Origin: Apoderus coryli
Lineage: Eukaryota > Arthropoda > Insecta > Coleoptera > Attelabidae
Assembly (NCBI GenBank): GCA_911728435.2
Contig: OU452200.1
Span: 1,612,001-1,676,000, forward strand
DNA length: 64,000 bases
Direction: 5' to 3'
Each line of letters begins with the position of its first letter. The stretch's first letter is position 1. Made by a program: the position numbers and the translations under genes. Below are positions 12,045 through 22,648 of this stretch, in pieces. The notes beneath the pieces were generated by a model. That model ran no database searches and was not told where the DNA came from. It saw only the letters and a list, made by a program, of their open reading frames with translations.

Positions 12045-13660
12045 AACTGGTTGAATATTTACCAAGTGCAAAAAGAAAATGTTAAACAGCAATGGAAAAC
12101 AATTATGTTTGATTTTGTTAATTTGTTCAATCAGGCATTTCCTCTCAGACCTGTTAATGATTATCAGACTAAGCATAATATTTTTAGAAATAATGAAAAC
12201 GACAAGTGTAAAAATAAACTTGATTTATTATATAATGCCCGTAAATATAATGAAAAGTAAAGAGATGAATATAAGCAGACAAAACTAAAATATGACAAAT
12301 TATTGACGGATGTGCGGTCGGAAAATTATGAAAATCGATTGTGTCGATCAGATAATAAAAATAAATGTATGTGGGCTATTTGTAGAGAAGTTACGGGTAA
12401 GCAACCCAAACAATCTGAGTTAGGCTTCACAGAAAATGCAGATGAGTACAGCAAACACCTCTTAAATGTAATTCCATATTTACTTCGCGACTTAGATTAT
12501 TTACCATTTCAGTGTTCTATCCAGGCAAATGACCAATCGTTGTTGACTGTTGGCATTTATGAACAGTTGTGACTTATTTTCTGATAACCAGCATGGATAT
12601 TTGAAAAATAGAACAACTCAAACAGCTATGTTTGAATTTTTAAAAATTATATTGAAGCTATTAGAAAATAATGAGTTGCCATTAGGAATATTCATTGATT
12701 TGTCGATGGCTTATGATTGCGTGGATATACACTTTTTGGTGCACAAACTAGATTTCTATGGAGTACGTGGTAATGCTCGAAGATGGTTTGAGTCATATAT
12801 ATTTGGAAGGCAACAAACAATCCATCTTTTGAGAAATGGAAAGCTAGATGCTTCAGGGATTGAGGTGAGTCATTTTGGTATAGCGCAGGGAAGTGTTTTG
12901 GGTCCCTTTCTTTTCATTGTCTTTCTTAATGATTTAAATACTGTACTGCGCGAATCTGATGTGGATCTAATAAGTTTTGTTGATGATACCAATTTGATTG
13001 TGAGTAATTCAAATTTCCAGTTTTTGTGCCGGGATGCTGGTGTTTTCTTCGAAAGTGTTTTGACTTGGTTCACACGGAATAGATTGTTATTGAATCATAA
13101 CAAGACAAGCGCGGTTTTATTTAGAACAAAAGCTTCCCGACTTTCGATTCCTTTTAATTTTTGCATACCTTTAGGAAATAGATCGATAAAACTTGAGGAA
13201 AACACTAAGTTTCTGGGCAGAATTTGGATTGGTCAACGCACATATCAGAGACTGTTAGAAAACTAAATTCAGTGAGCTATGCACTTCGAGTTGTTGCTAG
13301 GTACATGAATGAAAGAACCCTTAAGATCATGTATTTTGCAAATTTTGAGACAGTTTTGAGGTATGGGTTAATTTTTCGGGTCAGGGACATTGCCGTTCGA
13401 ACCATCTTTGTAGCACAGAAACGTATACTGAGAATTATTAAAAAGGTTGATCCTTATTCTTCTTGTAGAGGTTTATTTAAGCGGGAGGGATTTTTAACAG
13501 TATATGGACTTTATATTTACGCATGTCTTGTTTTCTTTTTTAAAAATAAGTGTAGATTTGACACAAACGTACATCATGAGTATAATACCAGGACTGTAAA
13601 TATAAACTACCCAGTCATCGCCTGACACTCTCTGAGAAGGGCCCACATTACATGCGCATT
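12045..13660 (+). mobile_element. Non-LTR retrotransposon, internally deleted, frameshifted
   Basis: Three coding blocks. 12051-12570 reads the linker that sits between the endonuclease and RT domains (QQWKTIMFDFVNLFNQAFPL, then CMWAICREVTG). Then, without the usual RPISLL-type finger motifs, 12568-13266 reads the RT palm: DNQHGYLKNRTTQTAMF, FIDLSMAYDCVDIHFL (motif A), GIAQGSVLGPFLF (motif B), SFVDDTNLI (motif C), LNHNKTSAVLF. A frameshift near 13220 leads into 13224-13625 with the thumb (VSYALRVVARYMNERTLK). A last piece in another frame (RLTLSEKGPHYMRI) ends near 13660, where an unrelated repeat starts. The 12.5-kb junction is a deletion, not a splice: no donor/acceptor pair is needed to explain it. 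Confidence 0.85.
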
Positions 13661-13663
13661 CTC

Positions 13664-14003
13664 CCTATGTCTGCACCCTCCAGAAAGAAATATAATGAAG
13701 TGTTCTGGAGTGTGCAGACACAGATGGCTCCCCGTCGTCCCTACCGTCTCCGACCCCAACAGGTGTCAGGGGAGCATGTCCGATCGTTCAATTCTCACAC
13801 ACTCCACACACCGTGTGGTTAGTGAGTGAGAACCCCAGATTCATGTGCCCTGAGCAAACGCAACGATCCGAGGATGACCTGTTTCTGCATCCCCCTTGCC
13901 AGAATATCCGGTAAAAGAAACCATTTGCTGAAGCGGCCTGTCTCCAGCGGTGTTAATTATCCTTATGTCTGCACCCTCCAGAAAGAAATAGAATGAAGTG
14001 TTA
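13664..14003. repeat. Repeat block with hairpin, duplicated end and (TTA)n tail
   Basis: TGTCTGCACCCTCCAGAA (13668-13685) pairs with 13703-13720 with one mismatch, forming a hairpin. The left arm plus its flank (38 bp, one difference) is repeated directly at 13964-14001, where it runs into (TTA)n. Sequence between is GC-richer than its surroundings. It looks like the 3' end of a retroposon, possibly inserted next to or into another copy of itself. No protein seen. Confidence 0.55.
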
Positions 14004-14011
14004 TTATTATT

Positions 14012-14235
14012 ATTATGCCAAAGCTCTGTGCAACGTGGGTGCCGCGTGAGCTCGTAGTCCACCACAAACAACAACGAATTGATGCTTCAGAGGAGTGTTT
14101 GGGGCTGTTAACCCGCAATATTAATGAGTTAATGATGCGTAATCTTGCAAGTTGCAATATATGGTCGGGAAATCCTACAATACACTTGAAAGGGCTGCAA
14201 TACGCCAATCGTACACACCGGAGGCTGAACTGAAG
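14012..14235 (+). mobile_element. mariner transposase fragment (second subfamily)
   Basis: KLCATWVPRELVVHHKQQRIDASEECLGLLTRN is the segment just before the first catalytic Asp in many mariner transposases. The following YTPEAEL near 14210 may be a decayed YTPESK block. It differs clearly from the 45163 family, so it is a separate subfamily. About 70 codons are left, without terminal repeats. Confidence 0.7.
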
Positions 14236-14239
14236 CATT

Positions 14240-14608
14240 TTTCAAATAATATTTTACCATTCTTACAGTGTAACTAGGCGCTCCATTTTATTGAAACCAC
14301 AACGAGTCACTGTCAGCTGATTCTACCTCTTCTAAATCCTATTTACTGTATCCCTTAAAACTTCCTTTAGCGTTTTTCGGTAGTTGTATCCGAAAATAGG
14401 TCATGACATATCCTAACTACTTCTTTTCCATATCATCTCGGTTTTCGAAAAAACTTGGGACACCCTGTACGTTGGTATTACAACTATTTAAACTTTGGTT
14501 GACATTTTTCAACAAAATATAATCATAACAACCAACCAAATCTTACAAGAGGTATACCGTTCACTAGTATATTAGGTATATATCTATAGAAGGAGGGATT
14601 TCGATTTA
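14240..14608. other. Upstream flank of SRF; repeat-end motif
   Basis: No gene. GGGACACCCTGTA at 14458-14470 resembles the end of insect inverted-repeat elements such as the one at 28764-29345, but I could not find its partner end. Confidence 0.35.
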
Positions 14609-14618
14609 CCATTTAAGG
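14609..14618 (+). promoter_or_regulatory. CArG box 1 (predicted SRF binding site)
   Basis: CCATTTAAGG matches CC(A/T)6GG without mismatch. It lies 660 bp upstream of the SRF start codon and 19 bp (start to start) from a second perfect CArG box. That CArG boxes bind SRF is established; use here is inferred. Confidence 0.6.
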
Positions 14619-14627
14619 ATATCATAT

Positions 14628-14637
14628 CCTTATATGG
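14628..14637 (+). promoter_or_regulatory. CArG box 2 (predicted SRF binding site)
   Basis: CCTTATATGG matches CC(A/T)6GG without mismatch, about two helical turns from box 1, so both would face the same side of the DNA. A one-mismatch relative, CTAAATATGG, follows at 14650-14659. Confidence 0.6.
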
Positions 14638-14659
14638 CACCGAACATTTCTAAATATGG

Positions 14660-15277
14660 TATTGGGGCCGTCCCTGTGTGTGTGGTGTTGTATTTTACTC
14701 TAACATCCCACTTTTACTTCACCTAACAGTAGTTTAAGTTCTATATCTAGAATATTATTTCATCGCTTTACAAAAATAAACCACAATCAAGGTTTTATAT
14801 TTGGAATATTTTGATTTACACCAAATTAAACTATTCGCTTACTAGGTTTACTCAGGTTACATTAAATTCTAACACATCCATACGAGACACCAGGGTATAT
14901 TATCACCGTAAGAGTGAGTGAGATAAACGAATCAAGTCATGTTAGGTGTAAGCGCGTGCGTATTGTTCGTTAGTGCATGCATTGGCCGCTGTTAGCGCTT
15001 TGGGGGGCGGTGCAGCACGACACAGCGCGATCTCTCATCAGTCCGTAATTGCGTTTGCATCAGCTGAGTGTAATATTATCAATAGTGTATCCGCTCTGTG
15101 AACTACAAAGTAATAAATACGTCGACTTTATTATTTACTGTACTGCAAACAATAATAATAATACGTATTAAATAAATAATAAACTATATCGTCGTGTGTG
15201 TACCTATTTATCTTGTGTGTACGGATACAGTTTTGTGTTTCGTTTAAATATTCAAGTTTTTCAAACTGTGGTGCGAA
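14660..15277 (+). promoter_or_regulatory. bs: SRF promoter / 5' UTR region
   Basis: The transcription start cannot be placed. A GC- and CpG-richer stretch at about 14940-15060 (ggggggcggtgcagcacgac, cagcgcgatc) stands out in AT-rich DNA and is a likely core promoter or early 5' UTR. The sequence from about 15190 to 15277 runs directly into the start codon with no intervening in-frame ATG. The open frame from 15196 is in another frame and not supported. Confidence 0.45.
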
Positions 15278-15703
15278 ATGGAACCGCCTGGCGGGAGAGA
15301 CTCCCGATACAATCTGGGTTACAGTATGAACCTTCTGAGTGGAGAGACTCCGCCGGAAATCTACGGGAACCCCTCGTTAGGCCGGCCGTCGACCAGTTTA
15401 CAACAAATGTCACCCCGACATACGATGGTGTCTAGCGGTTGCGGGGGTCGCGGTCACAACAAATCATCTGAAGTGTCGTGTTATGATGAACGTGGCATGG
15501 GTTCGCAGGGCATAGGCCTGGATCCGTGCGGCGGTGTGAATGACATGTCCGAGGATCCCTACAATTCGATGCAGTCGAAAAAATCACCGCCTAGCAACGG
15601 TAAAAAGACCAAAGGTAGAGTCAAGATTAAAATGGAATACATTGAGAACAAATTGAGGCGGTATACGACGTTTTCAAAGCGGAAAACTGGTATAATGAAA
15701 AAG
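15278..15703 (+). CDS. bs: Serum response factor (blistered), first coding exon
   Basis: MADS-box transcription factor that binds CArG boxes as a dimer. In insects the family member blistered acts in trachea and in wing/epithelial development. The exon encodes residues 1-142. Residues 1-107 are a Ser/Gly/Pro-rich low-complexity linker. From residue 108 the sequence is GKKTKGRVKIKMEYIENK, then LRRYTTFSKRKTGIMKK, the almost invariant SRF-type MADS N-terminal half with its basic DNA-contact residues. The exon ends after codon 142 at AAG followed by gtgaga, a good donor, in phase 0. The next exon (49658) begins AYELSTLTGTQV, the exact continuation. The ATG at 15278 has a purine at -3 and G at +4, and no upstream in-frame ATG was seen. 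Without the splice the frame would add only VR and stop. Assignment is very secure. Confidence 0.97.
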
Positions 15704-15719
15704 GTGAGATAACCTCTTT

Positions 15720-16290
15720 TTTACTTACTTACTTACCCGTCGTCGTGAGATCATAATGTGTAAATGTAATGTATGTTGTTAGTTGGGGCGTTCAGTTGGG
15801 CGCTGTTGCCATACCGTAATCTATTTCTCTTTGGTCAGGAGTTTACAAACAAAATAGTTTTAAATTTCATATTTTTAACATGTTATGTTTTATGTTTAGA
15901 ATAAGAAAGTTAATTCAAATAAGTAGGTAATACATATTATTTTGTTTTATCAGTTTTGGTCATAAATCACTTATTGTCATTAGGTACAATTGACTTGATT
16001 GACATGAGATTCGCATCAATTTAGATGTAAATCTTGCTCGGTTGATAACTTCCTGTCCAAACCATAGTTACTAAGAGTTTTTTTTTAACTTTGAGCGTGT
16101 CTCTATTGTTAAACAGTAAGTAGATCTTTGGAATCAGAGGCTTCTTCAAGTCATTATTAGGCTTAATATTTATCTATTGAAGTTAACTCTTTTAAGGCTC
16201 TTCAATTCTCCTATTTCGTGATTGTTTGATATTAAATATAGTGACACATAATTGCTTGGTATAAGATTGGTCTATAAATCCATTGAAGTT
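15720..16290. other. Start of intron, no repeat recognised
   Basis: AT-rich and free of recognisable transposon sequence. The part nearest a first exon is where intronic control elements are often found, but nothing specific can be shown. Confidence 0.35.
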
Positions 16291-16293
16291 ATT

Positions 16294-16315
16294 TACGAGG
16301 GGTGTTCAATAAAGT
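16294..16315 (+). mobile_element. mariner-type terminal repeat, isolated end
   Basis: TACGAGGGGTGTTCAATAAAGT has the form of a mariner terminal repeat beginning after a TA. About 100 bp of GC-richer sequence follow, then unrelated DNA. The partner end and a transposase were not found nearby. Confidence 0.5.
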
Positions 16316-16480
16316 ATGGCAATTTTCCGCACTTGTCGAGCTAATTTCGACCTTGCCAATCCAGAACGCCTCCGCAATGACGACTGAACCTTAGTTTAGA
16401 TATTATAACTATAAGCCCACACATACAAGTACAAGACTAACAAAAACAAGACATAGAATATATTAAAAATCTATCCTAAC

Positions 16481-17160
16481 CTAGGATAAGATATCAACTA
16501 AAAAAGCAGCCCTTATCTGTCTAACACTGGTGTTAAGAATATCCCCATATATACCCTGATCACAAACAATTTTATTACATTTCATACACATAGGTAAAAA
16601 GACATGGAAAAGACCCTGAGCACTATTCGTTAAATTTACTTTGGCAACTTTAAAATATATAAAATTGCCTAAGTACTTGTTAATTAGATCACAGTCTATT
16701 TTATTTTTTATTAAGAATACAGTACAGAATTGTAAAACCATTGCATTCTAGGTCAGTCACATAGTATTTGGACATGATATCGATTAGTAATAGATTTATA
16801 ATATGTTTTTGTAGTTCTGGATCTTTTAGCAACTCCTGAGCAACATCCATTCGCCCCTGTTTTTGTTTTAAAATCACATTTGATACCCAAAACATGAGAG
16901 AAATTTCATGACATGGACCAACTGATATGCCAATATCGTCATCGACTTCTTTGTGTTTCGGTGATCGTTCCATTTTCACCACATCAATGATTTCACTGCA
17001 TTCTTAGAAACGCTGATAAAAGAATCATCAAAAGCAATTTTTAAGATTTCTACCATCGCTGCACTTTATCCCATTCTTATAGCAAAACTTACTGCAAAGG
17101 GACTATCATGTCGAACCTTGTTGTGTAGTAGAGGTACGTGCATACCTTGAAATTATCAAG
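16481..17160 (-). pseudogene. Unidentified broken coding region
   Basis: I do not recognise this protein. On the minus strand, three overlapping stretches read as one protein with breaks. First, PFAVSFAIRMG and MVEILKIAFDDSFISVSKNAVKSLM (about 17090-16985). Second, MERSPKHKEVDDDIG...HEISLMFWVSNVILKQKQG...ELLKDPELQKHIINLLLIDIMSKYYVTDLECNG (16976-16740). Third, after a frame change inside LNKKIDCDLINKYLGNF, a segment with MCMKCNKIVCDQGIYGDI, ending at 16481. Composition is protein-like, with acidic and basic runs, amphipathic Leu-rich stretches and a CxxC...C cluster. It is unlike any RT or transposase here. It may be a processed host pseudogene or the accessory gene of a transposon. No poly(A) tail was found downstream. 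Confidence 0.4.
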
Positions 17161-17940
17161 CCTTCGGCCAGTATTGTACAGCAGCAAATTTAGAGGGCTT
17201 TCCACGAACCATACGCAGTTATTGAAGCCCTCACATTTGATAAAATGATGTATTTCGAGTGGCCAGAAGTTTTAAGGCTGAGATATAATATGGGAACTGT
17301 TCTTTTATTTGTCTGGTGGTCTGCCCTAACGAATAAGATCTTAACGAATGATCATTGTCCATGAAAGAACTGAAAACCCAGCTGAAAACTAATGTTATTA
17401 GGTAAACGAAGAATAGAGGGAGATAAACCCCGTGATATAAGTTTTTCTCGATTGTTTTGTAGTTTTTTTTTATTAAAAAATATTTAAAACTGATGAAAAA
17501 GTTGTGGAATTTACTAGGGTTTAATATGAAACTATTACAACCTCGAAATTGACAAAAACAAACTTGTTTTGGAGGTTTTAAAGGCTCAAGAGTTTGTTAA
17601 GGTGTCAAGAAAACTAGGACTCAATAAACTATGGAAACTATTTCAGTACCAAATAGACTCCGGCCTGAGCTGAATCGATTTGTAAAATACTATCAGGACT
17701 ATTTTCCTGAACATTTTTATATATAGGAGTTTTCTAATAAGCTCCATGCAGCTAAAATATTTTCAGCAGCCTGCGATATCCAGGTAGACTCCTACTTTGT
17801 TATTTTAAATGGGACACTCCATATATTATAACATTTTCGGAATCTACGATGAATTTCATAATATTTTTGTTTGAATCATCATATCTAATATATCTAGTTA
17901 GATGCTTCCCTTTTTGAGTTGTTCCAAAACAATTTGAAAA
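17161..17940. other. No gene recognised
   Basis: AT-rich sequence before the LINE that starts near 17945. No motifs or repeats seen. Confidence 0.35.
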
Positions 17941-17944
17941 GGAG

Positions 17945-19632
17945 TTATATTCTCAGCCAAGCAGTTTCAATGACTTGAGAATAATTTGCATCCTGCCCAC
18001 CATTTCTAAGATATTCGAGAGAATTCTTTATAAGCAGATCAGTTGTCATGCTAACCTCAACTCCATATTGCCTGATTGTCAGCATGGTTTCAGGAAAGGT
18101 CACAGCACAGCGATTCCATTGGCTAGGGTTACGGATGACATTATTAGAGCTCGTGATAAGGGTGACAATACGGCTGTTGTTTTGTTGGACTTTTCAAAAG
18201 CTTTTGATACTATTAACCATAAGTTGTTGGCCGCTAAATTAAGGTTTTATGGATTTGATGATTCATCACGATCGTTATTTGAATCTTATTTATCCTCAAG
18301 AAAACAGAGAGTGTCTTATGGGGGCCACTGTTCCAATGTTATTGATGTAACCTCTGGAGTTCCCCAGGGTTCAATATTGGGACCTCTTTTATTTTTAATA
18401 TAAACCTCTGATATTTTGAGATCCTTAAGTTATTGTAAAATTCAGGCCTTTGCTGCCGATACTCAAATCTATTACTCGTTTCCCACTAATAATTATATGG
18501 AAGCCCAACGGAACGTCAACGCCGATCTTCATGTATTGTACACCCTCTCCAGGAATCATAATTTAAAGTTGAATCCATCAAAATCAAACCTGCTACTGTT
18601 TAGCAATAGAAATGATGTAGATTTTCTCAAAGAAAATTTTAGAGTTGTAATAAATAGTGATGTTGTCCAATGTGTCAAATCTGCAAGGAACTTGGGTTTG
18701 AATATGGATATTTCATTGAGATGTCGGGAGCACGTGAAAGGGTTGCTTAGAAAGTCATATGTTACCTTAAAACTCTTGTATTCAAATAAACATATTTTGG
18801 GCCGGGGGTTGCGTCAAACACTATGTGAAGCATTGGTTTTATCTACCTTTAATTATTGTGATTTTGTTTACGGCCCTCTGTTGGACAGCATGGATCATGA
18901 ACGCATACAAAGAGTTCAGAACTGTTGTGCTAGATTTGTAAAGGGTCTTAGAAAGTATGATCGCGTAATCCATGGTATGGGCTGGCTGAGAATGGAGGAT
19001 CGTCGCCTTCTGCATCTTGGAAATGTTGTTATTCATATAACGTTTGATTCAGATGCTCCTTCTGATATTGGAGAAAAACTTGTACCTAGGAGGGATATTC
19101 ATGATAGAGATGTTCGACACATTGACCGCCTTACCTTACCACATCATCGCACATCGCTTTTTCAGAGGGGTTTTACATACAACGCTATAAAGCTCTATAA
19201 TACTATTCCTAAGGGGTTCCGGATATTGAGTCCAGCTAAGTTTAAGATTAATTTTAAGAGATACCTTCTTAATCGATACCATTAATTGATTCTCTTTCTT
19301 ATTATTTCACTTTTATTCCTTTTAAATTTATAGTAGAGTCTTGTCCTTTGAGAATGGAATCGTGCAATCACAGGATGATCTTTTTTTAATTTTTTTTATT
19401 TCGCACACAGTGATTTATAGATAGGCAAATGATATGGAAGAATAGTGTTAATTTTTTGTATTTGTGTACTATTGTTTAACTCATGTTGGTTGCTATTTAG
19501 GGTTGAGTAGAGTAGCTCTAAGCTAGACTTCGCCCTATCTAGTGACTGGTTTAACTGTGTTATATGTAGGTATAGTGTTATGATATTGTTACTTTAAAAA
19601 ATAAAGACGATTTATTATTATTATTATTATTT
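17945..19632 (+). mobile_element. Non-LTR retrotransposon with one in-frame stop, (TTA)n tail
   Basis: Two open frames, 17975-18403 and 18416-19285, are in the same register and are separated only by a TAA at 18401-18403. They read an RT from FNDLRIICILPTISKIFER through HGFRKGHSTAIPLA, VVLLDFSKAFDTINH (motif A intact), GVPQGSILGPLLF (motif B) and FAADTQIYYSF, where the catalytic FADD has become FAAD. The thumb (SARNLGLNMDISL), FNYCDFVYGPLL and RIQRVQNCCARFVKG follow, then a stop at 19283-19285. The 3' UTR is about 320 bp and ends in ATAAAGACGA followed by (TTA)n at 19611-19632. 5'-truncated; the endonuclease is absent. It sits against a minus-strand I-like LINE piece (19636-19790), so it may have inserted into that element. 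Confidence 0.9.
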
Positions 19633-19635
19633 AGA

Positions 19636-19790
19636 AGTATTTCCATAGCTGTTGACGGTGTCGTGGATAACACACCAGTAATAGCCAGACAAACTTGCCT
19701 CTGCAAAACTGATAACTTTGCTTGGGCCGTTTGCTGTAAAGCTTCCGTTCTCCGAGTTTTTACACAGATTCTTCGACATGTCCATTGCAT
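19636..19790 (-). mobile_element. I-like LINE fragment (RT connection region)
   Basis: The minus strand reads QAKLSVLQRQVCLAITGVLSTTPSTAMEILL. It corresponds to LQKLQRLACLGITGA...PTAAMETLL of the LINE at 2415-4592 and is from the same kind of element. About 50 codons; the sequence stops at the (TTA)n tail of the neighbouring LINE. Confidence 0.7.
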
Positions 19791-21059
19791 TTTGTATAGA
19801 CCACTTTACAGATAAGCGTACTAGTTTAGCGTTTTATCAAACTCTAGATATTTCGGTTATCGATTTCACTATTCCTTTTCCGACAATTATGGTTTTGCTG
19901 GGTCTGCTGGGATATTTTGAGTTACTTATGCAAGAATGATCAGCGTATGTAGACTGTACAAATAGGTATTAGGAAAAATATTCCTGGTAGAGTTTCCCAT
20001 ATAAGTACCTACATAATATTTAGATTCGAGAGTTTTACTTCCTATTTGACGAAAAACCAATAAGAATTACCTACCTACGTCTAAGTAATACTTAGATAAT
20101 AATAGTTTCTAGTAATTTTAACTTTAATAGATATTTTGTGTCTAAATTTTAATGAACTTTCGGTAGTTATTTTAATGATGAAATTATTTCCTTATTATTA
20201 TTATTATTATTCTGTAAGCTATTTGTCCCTTCTGCAACGAAATCCGGCAAGTCAGCCTGCACGTGAGGCAATGCGCACGCAACAGATACCGTCTGTTCAA
20301 CCATCTTCCATCTCACTTCTAAAAAAATACCGAACGATATACATCTGCAAACAATTATACAAATTATCGCCGTTTTACTCGACATACCAACACGGGATTT
20401 GTCGCAAATGCTACCCTATCATATAACAATTGATTTGATGTGATTATATTTCATATCGCATTAGAACTATCGCTGCTGTGAACGATTATATAAACACGTG
20501 ACTGTTTTGGTATAATAATTATTGCGACGCGGACGAACGACCGGCACAGGCTTTGTGGGTACTGTTACATTGTTGAAACGTCTGCACACACTCTTTTTAT
20601 TCAAATTACAGGAACATATGTTCGCTATCTGACATGCCGCATCACGGAGTTAGGTACTTCTTATAAGTTGCTGTTATAGTGAGGTGCAATTATCTATAGA
20701 CAGTTTTTTTTTGTTGTTGTAGGTAGGCTATTATTCATTTTTGATAAGTAGACAGATATTTAGAGAGATATTCTTTTGGGAAATTGTTACCGAATGGGTA
20801 CTTACTTACCAGGGCTATCTGATAAATTTTTTAACCCAATAATTTGCAGCCAACTCTTCAAAAGTATGTTTGGGTTGATTTTGCTTCAATTAATGGGATT
20901 CCTCGAATTTTCCGGCATACTGTGTGACCTTAAAATGCTAGGGTTGGTGTACTGCTTGGACTCGCGTGATTCCCTGCCTTGCGTAAAAAGCCCATGCCAC
21001 TTGGAGACCATTGGTTTTTACTGTAAACCGAGGGGCAAACCGCTGGCAGTAATGTGTAC
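19791..21059. other. No gene recognised; (TTA)n at 20193-20211
   Basis: A (TTA)n run at 20193-20211 followed by GC-richer sequence (20213-20320) looks like another LINE tail and its flank. 20460-20620 is CpG-richer than average (gacgcggacgaacgaccggc). The frame starting at 20776 (174 codons) is Leu-rich and ends in simple repeats; I find no family for it. Confidence 0.35.
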
Positions 21060-21220
21060 AATAAATTACCAATATGACAAAAAATTACCAATCTATTACC
21101 AACATTACCACAAAAACACCAATATTAAGTACCATGAAATAAAATTTATTACCAAAAAATACCAGTATTACCAGAAAATTTCCAATATTACCAAAAAAAT
21201 ACCTATACTTAGTTCCAAAA
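21060..21220. repeat. Degenerate ATTACCAA minisatellite
   Basis: ATTACCAAT, ATTACCAAC, ATTACCACA, ATTACCAAA, ATTACCAGA and similar 8-12 bp units recur about a dozen times. The array abuts the Crypton-like copy at 21225. Confidence 0.6.
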
Positions 21221-21224
21221 AATA

Positions 21225-21997
21225 CAATCAAATCAAAAAAATATGTATGGAAAATATTTCTCGAGTTTTGTGCGACCAGAGAATACGAACTGAATGCTGA
21301 AACGAGTTTGCATAATTTGGCTAATATATTGAAAGATTATGCGGTAAATATGAGAAAGGCTGACGGAACTGAATATAAAGAAGCAACTGTAAAAACAATT
21401 TGGAATACTACGAGTAGGCTACTCCAGGAAAAATACTTCAATGACTTCAAAATTGTATTCGACCCGTTTACCAGTGTGATATTCAAAAATGCGCGAGATG
21501 CAAGAAATGCAAAACGTAAAAGATTACAGCAGGATCCAAACAAACGAAAATGCAGTTCATCAAATTTGAGTTCAAGTGATTTGGCTAGAATCATTGGATT
21601 ATGGGATGAATGTACACCAGAAGGTTTACAAATTTTTTTTGCCATATTGTAGCTGTTGAGTTAGCTTGGCGAGGTGGTGAACCAGCTGATTGCCTTATAC
21701 ATTATTTCACGATTGAGAAAAATAATGATGGAACGCCAACCAACAGAATACAATCCAATATTCAGTAAAACATGCCAAGGAGGATCGAAAAGTTGTACAA
21801 ATGGTAAGTGGCTTATTGCATATGAAAGTGCATGCCCTGTTCGGTTATTCCATAAATTATTGTCCAAAAGGGGGAAAAATATTACTTCCAGTCGCCTATT
21901 CTTGAGACCAAATCGTTTCTGGAAATCCGAAAGTGACACATGGTTTGACAATATACTATTTTTTAAAAATTTTTATTTTTTAAATAAAATGTTTTAA
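21225..21997 (+). pseudogene. Crypton-like tyrosine recombinase, copy 1 (truncated)
   Basis: The coding sequence runs from about 21225, in the register of KKICMENI, through LHNLANILKDYAVNMRKADG, TVKTIWNTTSRLLQEKYF, VIFKNARDARNAKRKRLQQD and LARIIGLWDE. A break near 21605 changes frame. Then VELAWRGGEPADCL, IEYNPIFSKTCQGGSKSC, ESACPVRLFHKLLSKRG and SRLFLRPNRFWKSESDTWFDN, ending near 21960. The order matches the DUF3504-type tyrosine recombinases (Crypton transposons and the host genes derived from them, such as KIAA1958). The last catalytic block with the HxxR and Tyr residues is missing. A second copy, 9 kb away and inverted (30277-31059), is nearly identical in DNA. Crypton assignment is inferred from family resemblance. 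Confidence 0.75.
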
Positions 21998-22640
21998 AAA
22001 ATGTGACTGGAAATTTGAGCAAATCCAACGTGGTGTTTTAACTTTCGTACTAGAATGTGCTTTTTTATAGGTTTTAACTGCTTTTTTACAAATCAAATAA
22101 TTTTGCAAACAAGAGAGGAGGTTTGAGAATCTGAAAAACTTGTTGTAGTGTTAAAAATAATACTGTTAAAAAGGTTATCGCAACTAAATGTTCGCCAATT
22201 TCTGACTTTGCCCAGTCTTTTTGAATTTTGCAAACTAATGCAGTATAATCAGTTTCTAATAATACTACTTGGGAGTTAGATAAAATCCTCTCCGTATCAT
22301 TTTCAAACTCCAAGTTTTTCGCAATAGGGACTTCCGATGAGACTTCAAAGTAATTTTATCCTTCCGTCATTGTAGATTTTATGTTAATATATTAAGGGTT
22401 ATAGCTCGTAATCCAGAAGGTATGACGCATTCTCGCTCAAATTATTTCTCAGGAAGAGGACTACTTATTAGAAATAAAATGAAAGAATCCTTGCTTGCTC
22501 ATAGGAACTTTATAACAGCCCGGTGTTCGATTTTGTCCATGTTCTTAATGAGTAATGACCCGAATAACATAAAACTTAGCATTTATACTAATGACATGAT
22601 TTTAATACGCTCTCCTATTAGTCAGATGCCCGACATGTTC
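21998..22640. other. No gene recognised
   Basis: The minus-strand frame 22086-22313 (acidic then hydrophobic) has no recognisable motif. No repeats. Confidence 0.3.
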
Positions 22641-22648
22641 CCCAAACC

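Noticed and set aside
15196..15435. Open frame overlapping the first SRF exon
   Set aside because: It is out of frame with the clear MADS-box coding sequence and has no homology pattern of its own.
20776..21300. 174-codon frame before Crypton copy 1
   Set aside because: Leu-rich start of no known family, then Lys/Tyr/Asn-rich from the ATTACCAA array; looks like chance openness joined to a repeat.
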